Source: JAWKTT01 sp041398965 (lineage in GTDB: Bacteria > Planctomycetota > Planctomycetia > Planctomycetales > Planctomycetaceae). From it: a DNA stretch of 64,000 nt. The stretch spans positions 191,297 to 255,296 of the forward strand of contig JAWKTT010000005.1 of the NCBI GenBank assembly GCA_041398965.1, given 5' to 3'. The position numbers were made by a program, and so were the translations under genes. Shown here in pieces: positions 1-8,015 of the stretch (its first letter is position 1; the number at the start of each line of letters is the position of its first letter). The notes below the pieces were generated by a model. The model made no database searches. It was given only the letters and a program-made list of their open reading frames with translations, and was not told the origin of the DNA.

Positions 1-827
1 ATGCACGTGGCTGGAAATGTGAAGGGCCGCCGCATCGTGGTCAGTCTGGATGGGGGCCGTGTCCGCCTGCGAGAACCTCGCAAAGGGCGGACGAAGAAAG
101 GTCGCAGGAAGTTTGCGGCCAATCAGCGAGCCCCGGCTGTTCATCATTTATCCGGTCGATGACGAAGGCCGCATGGCCGCTGACTTCGCACCCATCATCG
201 ACGGCACGCTGGCCTCTTGCGATCGTCTGTTTGAAATACTGCAGGCGTATCTGAGCAGCATCAACATCGCACAAGCATCGCGGGTGCTGTTCGTGGCCGA
301 TGGAGCAACGTGGATCTGGCGGAGAATTCCGAAACTGATCAAGACCCTCCAATTGCAGGATGAACAGGTTCAGCAACTGATCGACTTCTGGCACGCGGTC
401 GAATACCTCGGCAAGATCGCAGACAGCAAAAACCTGACCGGTTCAAAACGCAAGCACTGGGTGATGATTCAGAAGAAGCGACTGCTGCGAGGTGAGATCG
501 GGTCGGTCGTGATTGAGTTGAAGGCCTTTCTATCAGGTCGCCGCACCAAGTCACAAACAACCTGGCTGAACTACTTCATGACACACGGTTTGACGCATCG
601 CCGGATGGATTACTCGACCTCACGCAGCCATCACCTGCCAATCGGCAGCGGCGCGTGGAGAGCGCGATTCGCCGTGTGATCAACCTGCGCGAGTGAAGAG
701 CAACTCGATGTACTGGCTGCGAGAAAACGCCGAAACCATGATTCGCCTCCTTGCCTGGCTCAAAGCAGGAAGAGCCGAAGAACTCTTCCTGCAAACAACT
801 TACAACACCATCAGCCTCGCCGCATAA
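1..827 (+). pseudogene. ISKra4-like transposase remnant, frameshifted
   Basis: The translated pieces resemble the C-terminal half of ISKra4-type transposases: an opening SLDGGRVRLRE segment, then RLFIIYPVDDEG, a core with DGATWIW and a DFWHAVEYL segment, and a tail reading SMYWLRENAETMIRLLAWLK. These pieces lie in different frames. The first runs in frame 1 to about base 110-130, the core in frame 2 to about base 650 (near LPIGSGA). A single missing G there moves the reading frame, and a further shift with an in-frame TGA follows near 690. The tail then reads to TAA at 825-827. At least three frame disruptions mean it is inactive unless they are assembly errors. The N-terminus lies left of the window. 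It abuts a truncated DUF1559 gene. Confidence 0.75.
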
Positions 828-840
828 TCCCAACACACCA
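1..840 (+). mobile_element. Right part of a decayed ISKra4-like insertion sequence
   Basis: The element is inferred from the transposase remnant and from the abrupt end of the convergent DUF1559 reading frame at the same place. The right end must lie between the transposase stop (827) and the last codons that still read like DUF1559 (about 840-850). I could not define the terminal repeat or a target duplication because the left end is outside the window. Confidence 0.5.
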
Positions 841-1303
841 AGAATCCGCCCGTTGGGAAGTCGGGATCATGAATTGATCCGTTCTGAGCCTTCATGTTGG
901 CATTCGTTTCATCTGAGGTGTCGGAAGGACAGCGATAGATATCCATCCCCGTCTGGAGCAGCTGAAACTGGTTCTGTAACGCGTTGTTGAATGGCGATCG
1001 ATTAACGTTTAACTGATCGAACATCGGCTTCTGCTCAACGAAAGACAGCATCCGCGCTCCCCAGCCCCATTCTGGACCGGTGCTTGTCGCACTCATTGGG
1101 AGTCCCTTGTTGACCCCTTCGTAGTTATGGAACGCGATGACAATATTGTGCAAATGGTCCTGACATTGACTTCGACGAGCCGCCTCTCGTACGGACTGCA
1201 CAGCAGGGAGTAGCAACGCGACGAGGATGGCGATAATGGCGATGACCACCAGCAACTCAATCAGCGTAAAACCTCGACGTTTTCGCAACAGTTGACCGGA
1301 CAT
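800..1303 (-). pseudogene. DUF1559 prepilin-like protein, 3' truncated
   Basis: This encodes the N-terminal part of a DUF1559 protein, the planctomycete family of pseudopilin-like secreted proteins. After a short basic leader it has the type IV prepilin signature GFTLIELLVVIAIIAILVALLLPAVQ (broken here only by the helix run), then REAARRSQC and a CPSD motif. The start at 1303 is preceded by AAGGAG seven bases upstream; the upstream in-frame ATG at 1381 has no such site. Family members usually run about 280-350 residues and end in a DG-rich pilin tail. Here the frame reaches only about 168 codons and its last residues are read out of the transposase end, so the insertion has removed the C-terminus. 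Confidence 0.75.
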
Positions 1304-2349
1304 GAAACACTCCTTGAAAAAAGGGAAAAGGCTCCAACACAACAGGTGGCATCGAACGAACAGTTGCAGCAACAAAACCAATAGAAAATGAAGAACTTCA
1401 ACAAACAGAGAAGTTCGATGGTTATCGCGGACTACAACATTTCGAGAATAGGAGAAACTGCGAGAAAGGTTCGCACGAGCTGGCGCAAGATATAGGCCAG
1501 AGTATCACTAATTTCTATGGTAGGATGTCCTGTTCTTCGCTGTCAACCTTGTCATGGCTTCTAATCGGGCAGTCTGCGGTTCCAAAGTTGGTGAATTCAC
1601 CGGGTCATTCGACATAAACATCGCATGATGCCGAATTCAGCGGATGTTTGCGAAGTAGAGTTTGGCATCACCCAATTGCGTGGTTTTCTGGAAAAACCAC
1701 GTCGACCAAGAGCCGATGGGGGTGACGATGCCGTGTGGATCGCCAAGAATTCCGGTTTTATTGGAGTCGACGGTCTTCTGAGCAATCATGCAGAATCCCC
1801 TCTGGTCGCCAGGAGTCGATCCTGGTCTCGGCACTCGCGGTCCGTTCGATGCGACTTTCGATCACGACCACTGTCAGCGTTCTTCTGTTGAAAAGGAACG
1901 GCGTCCAGCGTCGCTCAACCATTGGGGTGACACAACGAAGAGAACGATTGTGACGAATAGGTGAAGCGGGGTGGGGAATTCTTCATGAGTTGTCTGAAAT
2001 TCCAAGGATCGGCAGGGCTGACATGCCCGATTCTTCACAAGGGCAGATTCGTGCGCGCATGGTGAAGCCCTGCGCGGGTCATCCTTGACTGGCCTTCAAC
2101 GATGCGACGACGAGGAGAGTCACCACGCCCCGCGTGTCATCAGTTCCCAACTCGTCGATATGAACCGGCCTGCGCAAGCTGGCCTCCACACGGAAATTGC
2201 CGACAATCAGCCAGTCGAGTTGGAAGGTTCGCGTTGGTTTTTGAAGATGAGTCGTTGCGTCACGCCATTCCCCCTCTTTACGATGCCTTCAGAGGGGCCC
2301 ACGATTGGCGGGCGGTCCCTGCCAGACTGAATTCTCGGGAGTAGTTGCC
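1304..2349. other. About 1 kb without a convincing gene
   Basis: Short reading frames occur on both strands but none has a convincing start, a recognisable family motif or a clear ribosome-binding site. A minus-strand frame at 1637-1834 has plausible protein composition and could be a decayed gene fragment, but I recognise nothing in it. The stretch lies next to an insertion-sequence scar, so it may be eroded sequence. Confidence 0.5.
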
Positions 2350-2868
2350 GTGACTCGAAACTCGTTGGCCCTGACATCGCTGGTTGCGGCGATCCCCGGG
2401 GGTTTCATGGCGTATCTGTTGATCATGGCATTTCTCTCAAATCCCGAGAAAATGCCAACGATGCTCAACGTCGTCAACGGGGTCGCACTGCTCGTCAGCG
2501 TACTTCTCGCACTCGGTCCCATCGCGATCCTGCTGTTCATTCGAGTGAAGCCCTCGAATGAGGAGACTGCTGAAGCGGTCGGAGCCGGGACGGGTGCCGC
2601 CGCCATTGCAGCCGGAGGCGTTGGAGCCGCCGCCGCTGCCGATTGGGGAAACGCCGATGAACCGTTCGAAATGGACGACGACAACGACCCCTTCGCCTCG
2701 GCTGATGGTGACGACGATGTCGAAGCGGCCGCGTTCGAAGATGATGATTTCGGTGCCGACGATGACTTTGGCGGTGACGACCTCTCCGCCGAAGCCGCGG
2801 ACGATGACGCCTTCGAGTTCGACGATGACGACGAATTGAACTTTGACGATGACGACGAGTTCAAGTAG
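2350..2868 (+). CDS. Small membrane protein with Asp-rich acidic tail
   Basis: A protein of about 172 residues. The GTG start at 2350 is chosen because GGGAG lies at 2338-2342; an in-frame ATG 45 bases earlier lacks a site. Two hydrophobic helices (about residues 8-30, SLVAAIPGGFMAYLLIMAF, and 40-62, VALLVSVLLALGPIAILLF) form a hairpin. An Ala/Gly-rich linker follows, then a tail of about 80 residues made almost entirely of Asp, Glu, Ala and Phe (for example FDDDDELNFDDDDEFK). I recognise no family. The acidic tail could bind cations or basic proteins, which is inference. It stands alone, with long intergenic stretches on both sides. Confidence 0.65.
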   Translation: MTRNSLALTSLVAAIPGGFMAYLLIMAFLSNPEKMPTMLNVVNGVALLVSVLLALGPIAILLFIRVKPSNEETAEAVGAGTGAAAIAAGGVGAAAAADWGNADEPFEMDDDNDPFASADGDDDVEAAAFEDDDFGADDDFGGDDLSAEAADDDAFEFDDDDELNFDDDDEFK

Positions 2869-3547
2869 TCAACTTCCAGACGTCAACAACTTGCGACAAA
2901 CTTGTGCCGCAGGGATCGCCGTTTGTCGAAGTCCGTTGTGGCTTTCGCTGAGAATGTTGTCCAACGACAGCGTGTCAGGGGAAAGATTGCAGGAACATGC
3001 ATTCGCATCCGTGGAAACAATCCACAGAAATCTCCCCCTCAGATATCGGCCCGCTTGGCTGACGACCCGGCTCGTCTCGTTGGTCGCAAGCTGAGTCAGA
3101 ATCGTCGGATCAAGCCCCCTGACGCACCGCACGGAATTCCCTCAGGAGATGGAGCCATACTGTTCCGCCCAAAGATTCGGGAGATGCGTCTCGGTTGGGA
3201 ACGACAGGGGGGCATTCCCCGGATTGTGATCCTCGCCAACGGGTGATCTTTGTTGTCAGCCTCTCCCTCTTACCCGCTATCGACTTTCTTATTTCATAGG
3301 ACTTTCCAGCGGGGAAGAGGGCCGGGGTGAGGGGGAATAAGACGTGGCATCGATCAAGCCAATTTGGCCAAACGGAAGGTCACTGTTCGCCCCCTCATCC
3401 CGACCTTCTCCCCCCGTGGGAACGCGGTCTGAAGTCGGAGCCTCGTCAGCGGGGGAGAAGGAGTTTCGCGTCGGCTGACGCCTCCGGTTCGGGGAGTTGC
3501 CATGTGGGGAATGCACCCACGACAGGGAATCTCAAACCCCTCTCTTC
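2869..3547. other. Intergenic region with a palindromic repeat
   Basis: I see no convincing gene in these 680 bases. The only structured element is an imperfect inverted repeat between 3311 and 3413, described separately. Confidence 0.5.
3311..3413. repeat. G/C-rich imperfect inverted repeat
   Basis: The left arm at 3311-3335 (GGGGAAGAGGGCCGGGGTGA and following Gs) is roughly the reverse complement of the right arm at 3390-3413 (CCCCCTCATCCCGACCTTCT and following Cs). The arms enclose about 55 bases. Similar CCCTCACCCCGGCCCTCTCC-like palindromes are common between genes in planctomycete genomes, so this is probably one copy of a dispersed family; other copies are not visible in this window. 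Confidence 0.45.
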
Positions 3548-4537
3548 CTACGGCTGTACCAGGACGATTTCCTGGATCGAGATTCCTTTGGTTGGGGCGT
3601 CGTCCGCGATGCGGGTGTCGACGGTGAGGCAGGTGGTCAGGAGGCCCTGCTTGTCGGTTCGGATGTAGCGACGTTCGTGTTCCGGGAGGTCGGCTGAGGC
3701 GATCTTTTCGGCATCGGCGTAGAGGTCATCCAGTGTCACGCCGGGGGCCCCTTGTTTGTGTGTGCCGATCTCTTTGCCCAGTTCAATCCAGCCATTGTCT
3801 GCAGGAGCTTCACCGGGGGGAAGAGGGCGTGGGTTAGCGGAGAACTCCACAAAACGACGCTCAGTCACTTGGTTGTCGCGAACGACGATTGTGGTCACAC
3901 TTCCAAACCCGAAGGCACTCGCGAAGCGAACCTTGTAGCTGTAGTTTCCAGAATGTTTCTCCTTGAGCGTCTTCCAGGTTGCGAGCGCCTCGCGGACCTG
4001 CTGTACCTCTTTCGAGACCGCGGCGTCGCTGGTTCCTGGTGGTGTTGTCTGGGGATTCGTGGCAGATTCGCGTGGACTTTGTCCAGGCTTGTCGCCTCCA
4101 AACTTCACATCATGGGGAACGGCGAACAGAGCAGCATGTTCACGTAGGTCCTTGGTGCGTCCCGGTTGATAAGGGAAAGTCACCCGCTCGACCCCTTGTT
4201 CGTCTCGGGTCACCTGCACTGTCACTCGGTCCTGGCCGGAACCATTCCAGCGGAAGAACGCGAGCCATTCTTTGTCGAAGTCGACTCGTTCGACGATTTC
4301 GTCCAGCACCTTCTTGTCGGTGATGAGTTTCGCGAGTTCCTCGCTGTTCTTCAGAACGATCGGAGTCTTCGGAAAGGTCGGTTCGCCGAATTGCGTCAGC
4401 CCGTCGACGGAAATCTTCCGGGCGACAGAATTGCCATCTCCGGGCTGTTCATCCGCCCCTTCGACGAACGCTCCGGTTGCCGCGAGACAAAGTAATGAGA
4501 GTGCAAGCAGTGACGAGATCGTGGGCAGACGGAACAT
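3548..4537 (-). CDS. Secreted protein of unknown function
   Basis: About 329 residues. The start at 4537 (MFRLPTIS) is preferred because GGGAG lies about seven bases upstream; the ORF opens at 4558 without a site. A signal peptide is evident: a short basic end, a hydrophobic core SSLLALSLLCLAATGA and a plausible cleavage before EGADEQP. The mature part has two regions joined by a Pro/Thr/Ser-rich linker. The first mentions a KNSEELAKLI segment and a W-rich strand. The second (about residues 180-329) ends with a conserved-looking ISIQEIVLV strand. I recognise no named domain. It is probably exported to the periplasm or surface. Confidence 0.7.
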   Translation of the reverse strand: MFRLPTISSLLALSLLCLAATGAFVEGADEQPGDGNSVARKISVDGLTQFGEPTFPKTPIVLKNSEELAKLITDKKVLDEIVERVDFDKEWLAFFRWNGSGQDRVTVQVTRDEQGVERVTFPYQPGRTKDLREHAALFAVPHDVKFGGDKPGQSPRESATNPQTTPPGTSDAAVSKEVQQVREALATWKTLKEKHSGNYSYKVRFASAFGFGSVTTIVVRDNQVTERRFVEFSANPRPLPPGEAPADNGWIELGKEIGTHKQGAPGVTLDDLYADAEKIASADLPEHERRYIRTDKQGLLTTCLTVDTRIADDAPTKGISIQEIVLVQP

Positions 4538-4798
4538 GAAGGACTCCCTGAATGTCAAAAAGGAAAAGGCGAATCTGATGATTGATGCATCAATGGGTAA
4601 GCGTTTTGTCCCGACGAACGGGAACCGGTGACCAGTCGATCAACATCAGAGAACCGATGGAGGCAACAAGTTCCCAGTTTCTTCCTCATTTGTCTTGATC
4701 GTAACAAACTTTCGCCAAAGTCTCCTTTCCCTGACTGAGCGAACGGGATATCGTCCCGTCACAGGAGGGCTTTTCCAACTCCGTTCCTAGAGGACATT

Positions 4799-5440
4799 GT
4801 GACCGTTCGGGCGATTATTTTTGACTGTGATGGCACCCTCGTTGACAGTGAGACGCTCGGGAGCATGGTGATGTCCGAATACCTTTCCGAGCTTGGGATG
4901 CCTCTGTCCCCCGAGTGGATTCATCACACATATCGCGGCTCGCGAATGGCCGATTGTGTGGCTGATCTTGGCCATCGTCGAGGCGAGCCACTCCCTCCCG
5001 AGTTTGTTGAAATCCTCCGTCAACGGATGGCAGAGGCAATTCATCGCCAGTTGCAGCCCATGCCGGGAGCGGCAGAACTGCTCAACAGCATCGAACTCCC
5101 GATGGCGGTCGCCTCGAATGGCCCACTCGGTCAAGTTCGGCTGAGTTTGACAGTGACCGGTCTGATCGAACATTTCGGCGAGCGGGTGTTCAGCGCGTAT
5201 GATGTCGGAGCTTGGAAGCCCGATCCTCGACTCTTCCTCACCGCAGCCTCGGCTATGCAGTGCAGTCCGGATTCGTGCATCGTCATTGAGGATAGCGATC
5301 TGGGAGTGGCCGCCGCCCGGGCGGCAGGGATGCACGTCTACCATCTCGGGGGACAGACCCCCGCCACTCACCCCGGCGTCACCCCCCTACAACAACTGAT
5401 CGACCTACTCCCCCATCTTGCCCGCCGAGCCGCTTCGTAA
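4799..5440 (+). CDS. HAD-superfamily phosphatase/phosphomutase
   Basis: A 213-residue soluble enzyme of the HAD superfamily, subfamily IA, closest in layout to beta-phosphoglucomutase, 6-phosphogluconate phosphatase and similar sugar-phosphate enzymes. Motif I is DCDGTLVD with the nucleophile Asp9 and acid Asp11. The helical cap follows (about 15-85). Motif II is SNGP, the motif III lysine is in WKPDP, and the motif IV acidic pair is in IEDSDLGV with the usual AARAAGM after it. The start is GTG at 4799 with AGAGGA just upstream. The substrate cannot be told from sequence. It stands alone between unrelated genes. Confidence 0.88.
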   Translation: MTVRAIIFDCDGTLVDSETLGSMVMSEYLSELGMPLSPEWIHHTYRGSRMADCVADLGHRRGEPLPPEFVEILRQRMAEAIHRQLQPMPGAAELLNSIELPMAVASNGPLGQVRLSLTVTGLIEHFGERVFSAYDVGAWKPDPRLFLTAASAMQCSPDSCIVIEDSDLGVAAARAAGMHVYHLGGQTPATHPGVTPLQQLIDLLPHLARRAAS

Positions 5441-5807
5441 CGGACGACGATCCAAACTCTGTGCAAGAGAGGACTCTCCATGTGCCGGGCATCCATCGTC
5501 CGTCGAGTCCGTCGTCCGTCGAGTCCGTCGTTCGTCGAAACCGGTGAGGGGGACGGACATCGACGTCGGTCGAGCGGAGTGGCCTGGACCGACTTTGGCG
5601 CGTCACCCCCATCGTGGTGATGAGACAGCAACATTCTCGCGAGTTGTGCCATTCGGCCTTGCACGTTCGTCGTTTCTTTCGACCGGAAGTGCTTGGCGTC
5701 AGTGGAGTTGCAAATTCTTGGACGTGTTGGAATTTTGCGCCAACAGTTTCTCGTGGATCGTCGTACACTGGGTGTGATCGAATCACTGAGGCACCCCGAG
5801 GCATTGA
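5441..5807. other. Intergenic region upstream of the sigma-factor gene
   Basis: No gene was seen in 367 bases. It holds a short tandem repeat at 5498-5538 and presumably the promoter of the sigma/anti-sigma pair, which I could not place with confidence. Confidence 0.5.
5498..5538. repeat. 16-bp tandem repeat, 2.5 copies
   Basis: The unit GTCCGTCGAGTCCGTC occurs at 5498-5513 and 5514-5529, with a partial, slightly changed copy at 5530-5538 (GTTCGTCGA). The unit itself contains GTCCGTC twice. There is no spacer, so it is not a CRISPR array; it is a simple slippage-type repeat. Confidence 0.7.
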
Positions 5808-6413
5808 GTGCGACCCCAACAGACTCTACAGCAGGAATCTCTCGACGTTACAGCGGAATCGTCCCGCTGTGACGCCAAGTTGATTGATGCTGCGCGGCGA
5901 GGGGCGGAGGATGCCTTCCGATCACTCGTGCAGAAATACGAACGACGACTTCGGAGCGTGGTGCAGCGTTTCGTCCATGACGCCGATCAGGTGGACGACT
6001 TGATGCAGGAAACCTTCCTGCGGGTCTACCAGAGTCTCCATCAGTTCGACACGTCGAGACGGTTTGCACCGTGGTTGTTTCAGGTTGGGGTGAACATCAC
6101 TCTCGACTTTCTGCGTCGCAAGAAGCGGCGAATCTGGGGCCGATTGTTCTCTCAGGGAACATCCGAAACGGACTACGACCCACCTCAAGCCGACCCCAAC
6201 GTTCAACAGGACCTGCAACAAGAAGTTCGTGCCGTTTTGCAACAGGTTCCCGAGAAGTTTCGGACCGTTGTCATCCTGCGTGACCTCGAAAACTTTTCGA
6301 CTTCAGAAATTGCCACCATCCTCAAGCGGAAAGAAGCAACCATCCGTTGGCGATTGGCCGAAGGACGCCTCCACTTTCAACACCTCTGGACTCAACGTCA
6401 ACACGACTCGTAA
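5808..6413 (+). CDS. ECF-type RNA polymerase sigma factor
   Basis: About 201 residues with the two-domain layout of extracytoplasmic-function sigma factors. Region 2 (about residues 35-108) contains DDLMQETFLRVYQSLHQFD and WLFQVGVNITLDFLRRKKRR, which bind core polymerase and the -10 element. Region 4 (about 140-195) contains LPEK-like VPEKFRTVVILRDLENFSTSEIA (shown in part) and the recognition helix IRWRLAEGR for the -35 element. The start is GTG at 5808 with GAGG about seven bases upstream. A gene with an anti-sigma zinc-binding motif follows 69 bases downstream, so the two probably form one regulatory unit. Confidence 0.9.
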   Translation: MRPQQTLQQESLDVTAESSRCDAKLIDAARRGAEDAFRSLVQKYERRLRSVVQRFVHDADQVDDLMQETFLRVYQSLHQFDTSRRFAPWLFQVGVNITLDFLRRKKRRIWGRLFSQGTSETDYDPPQADPNVQQDLQQEVRAVLQQVPEKFRTVVILRDLENFSTSEIATILKRKEATIRWRLAEGRLHFQHLWTQRQHDS

Positions 6414-6482
6414 ATCGCAGGACGACTGCGTTCCGATCGAGAATCGATCGGCGAACACACTTTTTGATGAAATAGACTTTCG

Positions 6483-6974
6483 ATGAAACAGAGTGCGGCT
6501 ATGAACTGTTCGGACTGGAAGCATGATCTTGCCCTCTATGCCGGGGGAGACCTGAGCGATCGCACGCAGGTCGCTGCGGTGCGTCAGCATTTGTCGTCCT
6601 GTTCGGGGTGCCAGCAAGACCTCAAGCGACTCCGTCAATCGTTGACCGCTCTCGCGACTCCCCCCCGAGCCGAGACTTTCGATTCGACAACTTCGGTCTG
6701 GAATAGTCTCTCGAAGAAGTTGCGACAGTCGCCGCAGGTCACATTGCGTCGACGTCTGATGAACTGGCAAACCCTGGTCCCCGTCGGGTCAATCGCGGCC
6801 GCCTGTCTGGTCGCCCTCGTGACTTGGAGCAACAGTCACAATCAGCCGACGAATACCGAACTTATTCCCGGAGGGATGCTTTCGGTCCCCCAGTTCCCCA
6901 GCACTAAGCCTCCCAAGAAGACGACGCCTCCTGTCGTCGCTCCCACGGACGATGTCTCTGCGACGGTTCGCTAG
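6483..6974 (+). CDS. Membrane-anchored anti-sigma factor, zf-HC2 type
   Basis: 163 residues. The N-terminal part carries the zinc-binding anti-sigma signature: Cys9, then HLSSCSGC (HxxxCxxC) near residues 38-45, as in the ZAS/zf-HC2 family. A single transmembrane helix follows (VGSIAAACLVALVTW, about residues 101-115), then a short Pro/Thr/Lys-rich extracytoplasmic tail. The likely job is to hold the sigma factor encoded immediately upstream at the membrane and release it on a signal. ATG at 6483 and ATG at 6501 are both possible starts; the second gives MNCSDWKHDL, the more usual beginning for the family. Confidence 0.85.
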   Translation: MKQSAAMNCSDWKHDLALYAGGDLSDRTQVAAVRQHLSSCSGCQQDLKRLRQSLTALATPPRAETFDSTTSVWNSLSKKLRQSPQVTLRRRLMNWQTLVPVGSIAAACLVALVTWSNSHNQPTNTELIPGGMLSVPQFPSTKPPKKTTPPVVAPTDDVSATVR

Positions 6975-7216
6975 TTCTTGCTTTGCGTCTGCGAATGGTT
7001 CGAGCCGCCGTTAGGTCCCCGATGCTTTCGGCGTGGGCTGTCAACGGAGGTTTCCGGTTGATCGTGTCTTCATTCTGCCCTGTCCGTACGGATCGCTTGG
7101 TTAGTGGATGAGAAGACATCCCAACTATGCAGGAGCCCCCATCAGCGGCGTTGGTCGACGCGCGGCGTCTGCTCGCCAGCATTCGATGCTCCTGCTCCTG
7201 TCAGCGTCTTGGCTGG

Positions 7217-7335
7217 CAGCCTGTTGAAAAACGTGGGACAGGTTTTCCAGTATGACATGGTGCTGTTTGATGTCTCGGCAAGAAAACGTACGAGATGCTC
7301 TTGTCAGATTGGAAATCTGACCCACGGTCGTATTT
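7217..7335 (+). repeat. Dispersed intergenic repeat, copy A
   Basis: About 119 bases starting CAGCCTGTTGAAAAACGTG and ending CCCACGGTCGT plus a few bases. It matches 42447-42564 in the same orientation over the whole length, with shared blocks including TGACATGGTGC, ATCTCGGCA or ATGTCTCGGCA, GTACGAGA and GTCAGATTGGAAA. Neither copy has an ORF. Copy A contains a perfect hairpin GTCAGATT-GGA-AATCTGAC at 7303-7321 that is degraded in copy B. It is probably a miniature mobile element or a transcribed structural element. Confidence 0.7.
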
Positions 7336-7369
7336 GAATGGTGTGCCTGACTCTCAAAATGTTTCAAAC

Positions 7370-7408
7370 TACGAAAACATTCGTTGACAACATACGACAG
7401 TCTTCGTA
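7370..7408. promoter_or_regulatory. Two BlaI-type operator palindromes
   Basis: Site 1 at 7370-7385 reads TACGAAAACATTCGTT and site 2 at 7393-7408 reads TACGACAGTCTTCGTA. Both have the form TACGA-N6-TCGTA; site 2 is a perfect inverted repeat and site 1 has one mismatch at its end. Their centres are 23 bases apart, about two helical turns. BlaI/MecI repressors bind dyads of the form TACA-N-TGTA as dimers in front of their own genes, so these are good candidates for autoregulation. Confidence 0.65.
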
Positions 7409-7412
7409 GGAT
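7384..7412 (+). promoter_or_regulatory. Sigma-70-type promoter of the BlaI-type regulator
   Basis: A perfect -35 box TTGACA lies at 7384-7389, and after 17 bases a -10 box TAGGAT lies at 7407-7412. The -35 box touches the first operator-like palindrome and the spacer contains the second, as expected for a repressor that blocks polymerase. Confidence 0.65.
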
Positions 7413-7478
7413 GGTCGAGGTTGTGAAGGGGGTGATGGGGAAGGGTGAGTGGTGTACTTTTTGACTGAGGGGGATGAA

Positions 7479-7859
7479 ATGGCCGCAAAGTCGCAGTTGC
7501 CGAGGCCGACTGAGTCGGAGTTGGAAATTTTAAGGGTGTTGTGGGAGCGGGGGCCGTCGACTGTGCGGGTGGTGCATGAGTCCCTCGATCGGGAGACCGG
7601 ATATACGACCGTCCTCAAGCTGATGCAGATCATGGCCGAGAAGGGACTGGTCGACCGAGATGAATCGGAGAGGTCCCATGTCTATCGGGCTCGGGAGAAG
7701 CCCGAGAAGACGCAACGTCAACTGGTGGGCGACCTGATGCAGCGGGCGTTTGGCGGATCGGCTGAGCAACTCATTTTGCAGGCACTTTCTGCTAAGAAAC
7801 TTTCCGCAGAGGAGTTGAAAGAGATTCGCAAGCTCATCGATGAACAGGATCCCCGTTAG
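7479..7859 (+). CDS. BlaI/MecI-family transcriptional repressor
   Basis: 126 residues from the ATG at 7479, which has GAGGGGG just upstream; a possible start 30 bases earlier looks weaker. The N-terminal winged helix (about residues 8-75) has the family layout LPRPTESELEILRVLWERG, then STVRVVHESL and GYTTVLKLMQIMAEKGLV, followed by the wing. The C-terminal part (about 80-126) is the dimerisation region. In staphylococci BlaI is cleaved by, or after signalling from, the M56 protease BlaR1. Here an M56 gene lies 156 bases downstream on the same strand, so the pair is likely one signalling unit. Two operator-like palindromes overlap the promoter. Confidence 0.92.
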   Translation: MAAKSQLPRPTESELEILRVLWERGPSTVRVVHESLDRETGYTTVLKLMQIMAEKGLVDRDESERSHVYRAREKPEKTQRQLVGDLMQRAFGGSAEQLILQALSAKKLSAEELKEIRKLIDEQDPR

Positions 7860-8015
7860 GGGAACGACACCGTTTCGCTCGCTGTTGTCACTGTGGAATC
7901 CATCAGCCCGGACACCAAACAGCAAGCACAACAGACGGACAGGCGGACAGGCAGGCAGACAGCAGCCTGAGGCCCGCGACAGCCCCGCACGTTTTCTATT
8001 ATCGTGGTGCAAAAC

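Larger units (their letters stand above)
6975..7478. other. Intergenic region: dispersed repeat plus blaI-type promoter
   Basis: No gene is seen. The interval contains copy A of a dispersed repeat (7217-7335) and the promoter/operator region (7370-7412), both listed separately. Confidence 0.6.

Noticed and set aside
1637..1834. Minus-strand 65-codon frame as a gene
   Set aside because: No ribosome-binding site and no family features; it may be a decayed fragment.
5498..5538. Possible CRISPR array
   Set aside because: The 16-bp copies are directly joined without spacers and number only two and a half; this is a simple tandem repeat.
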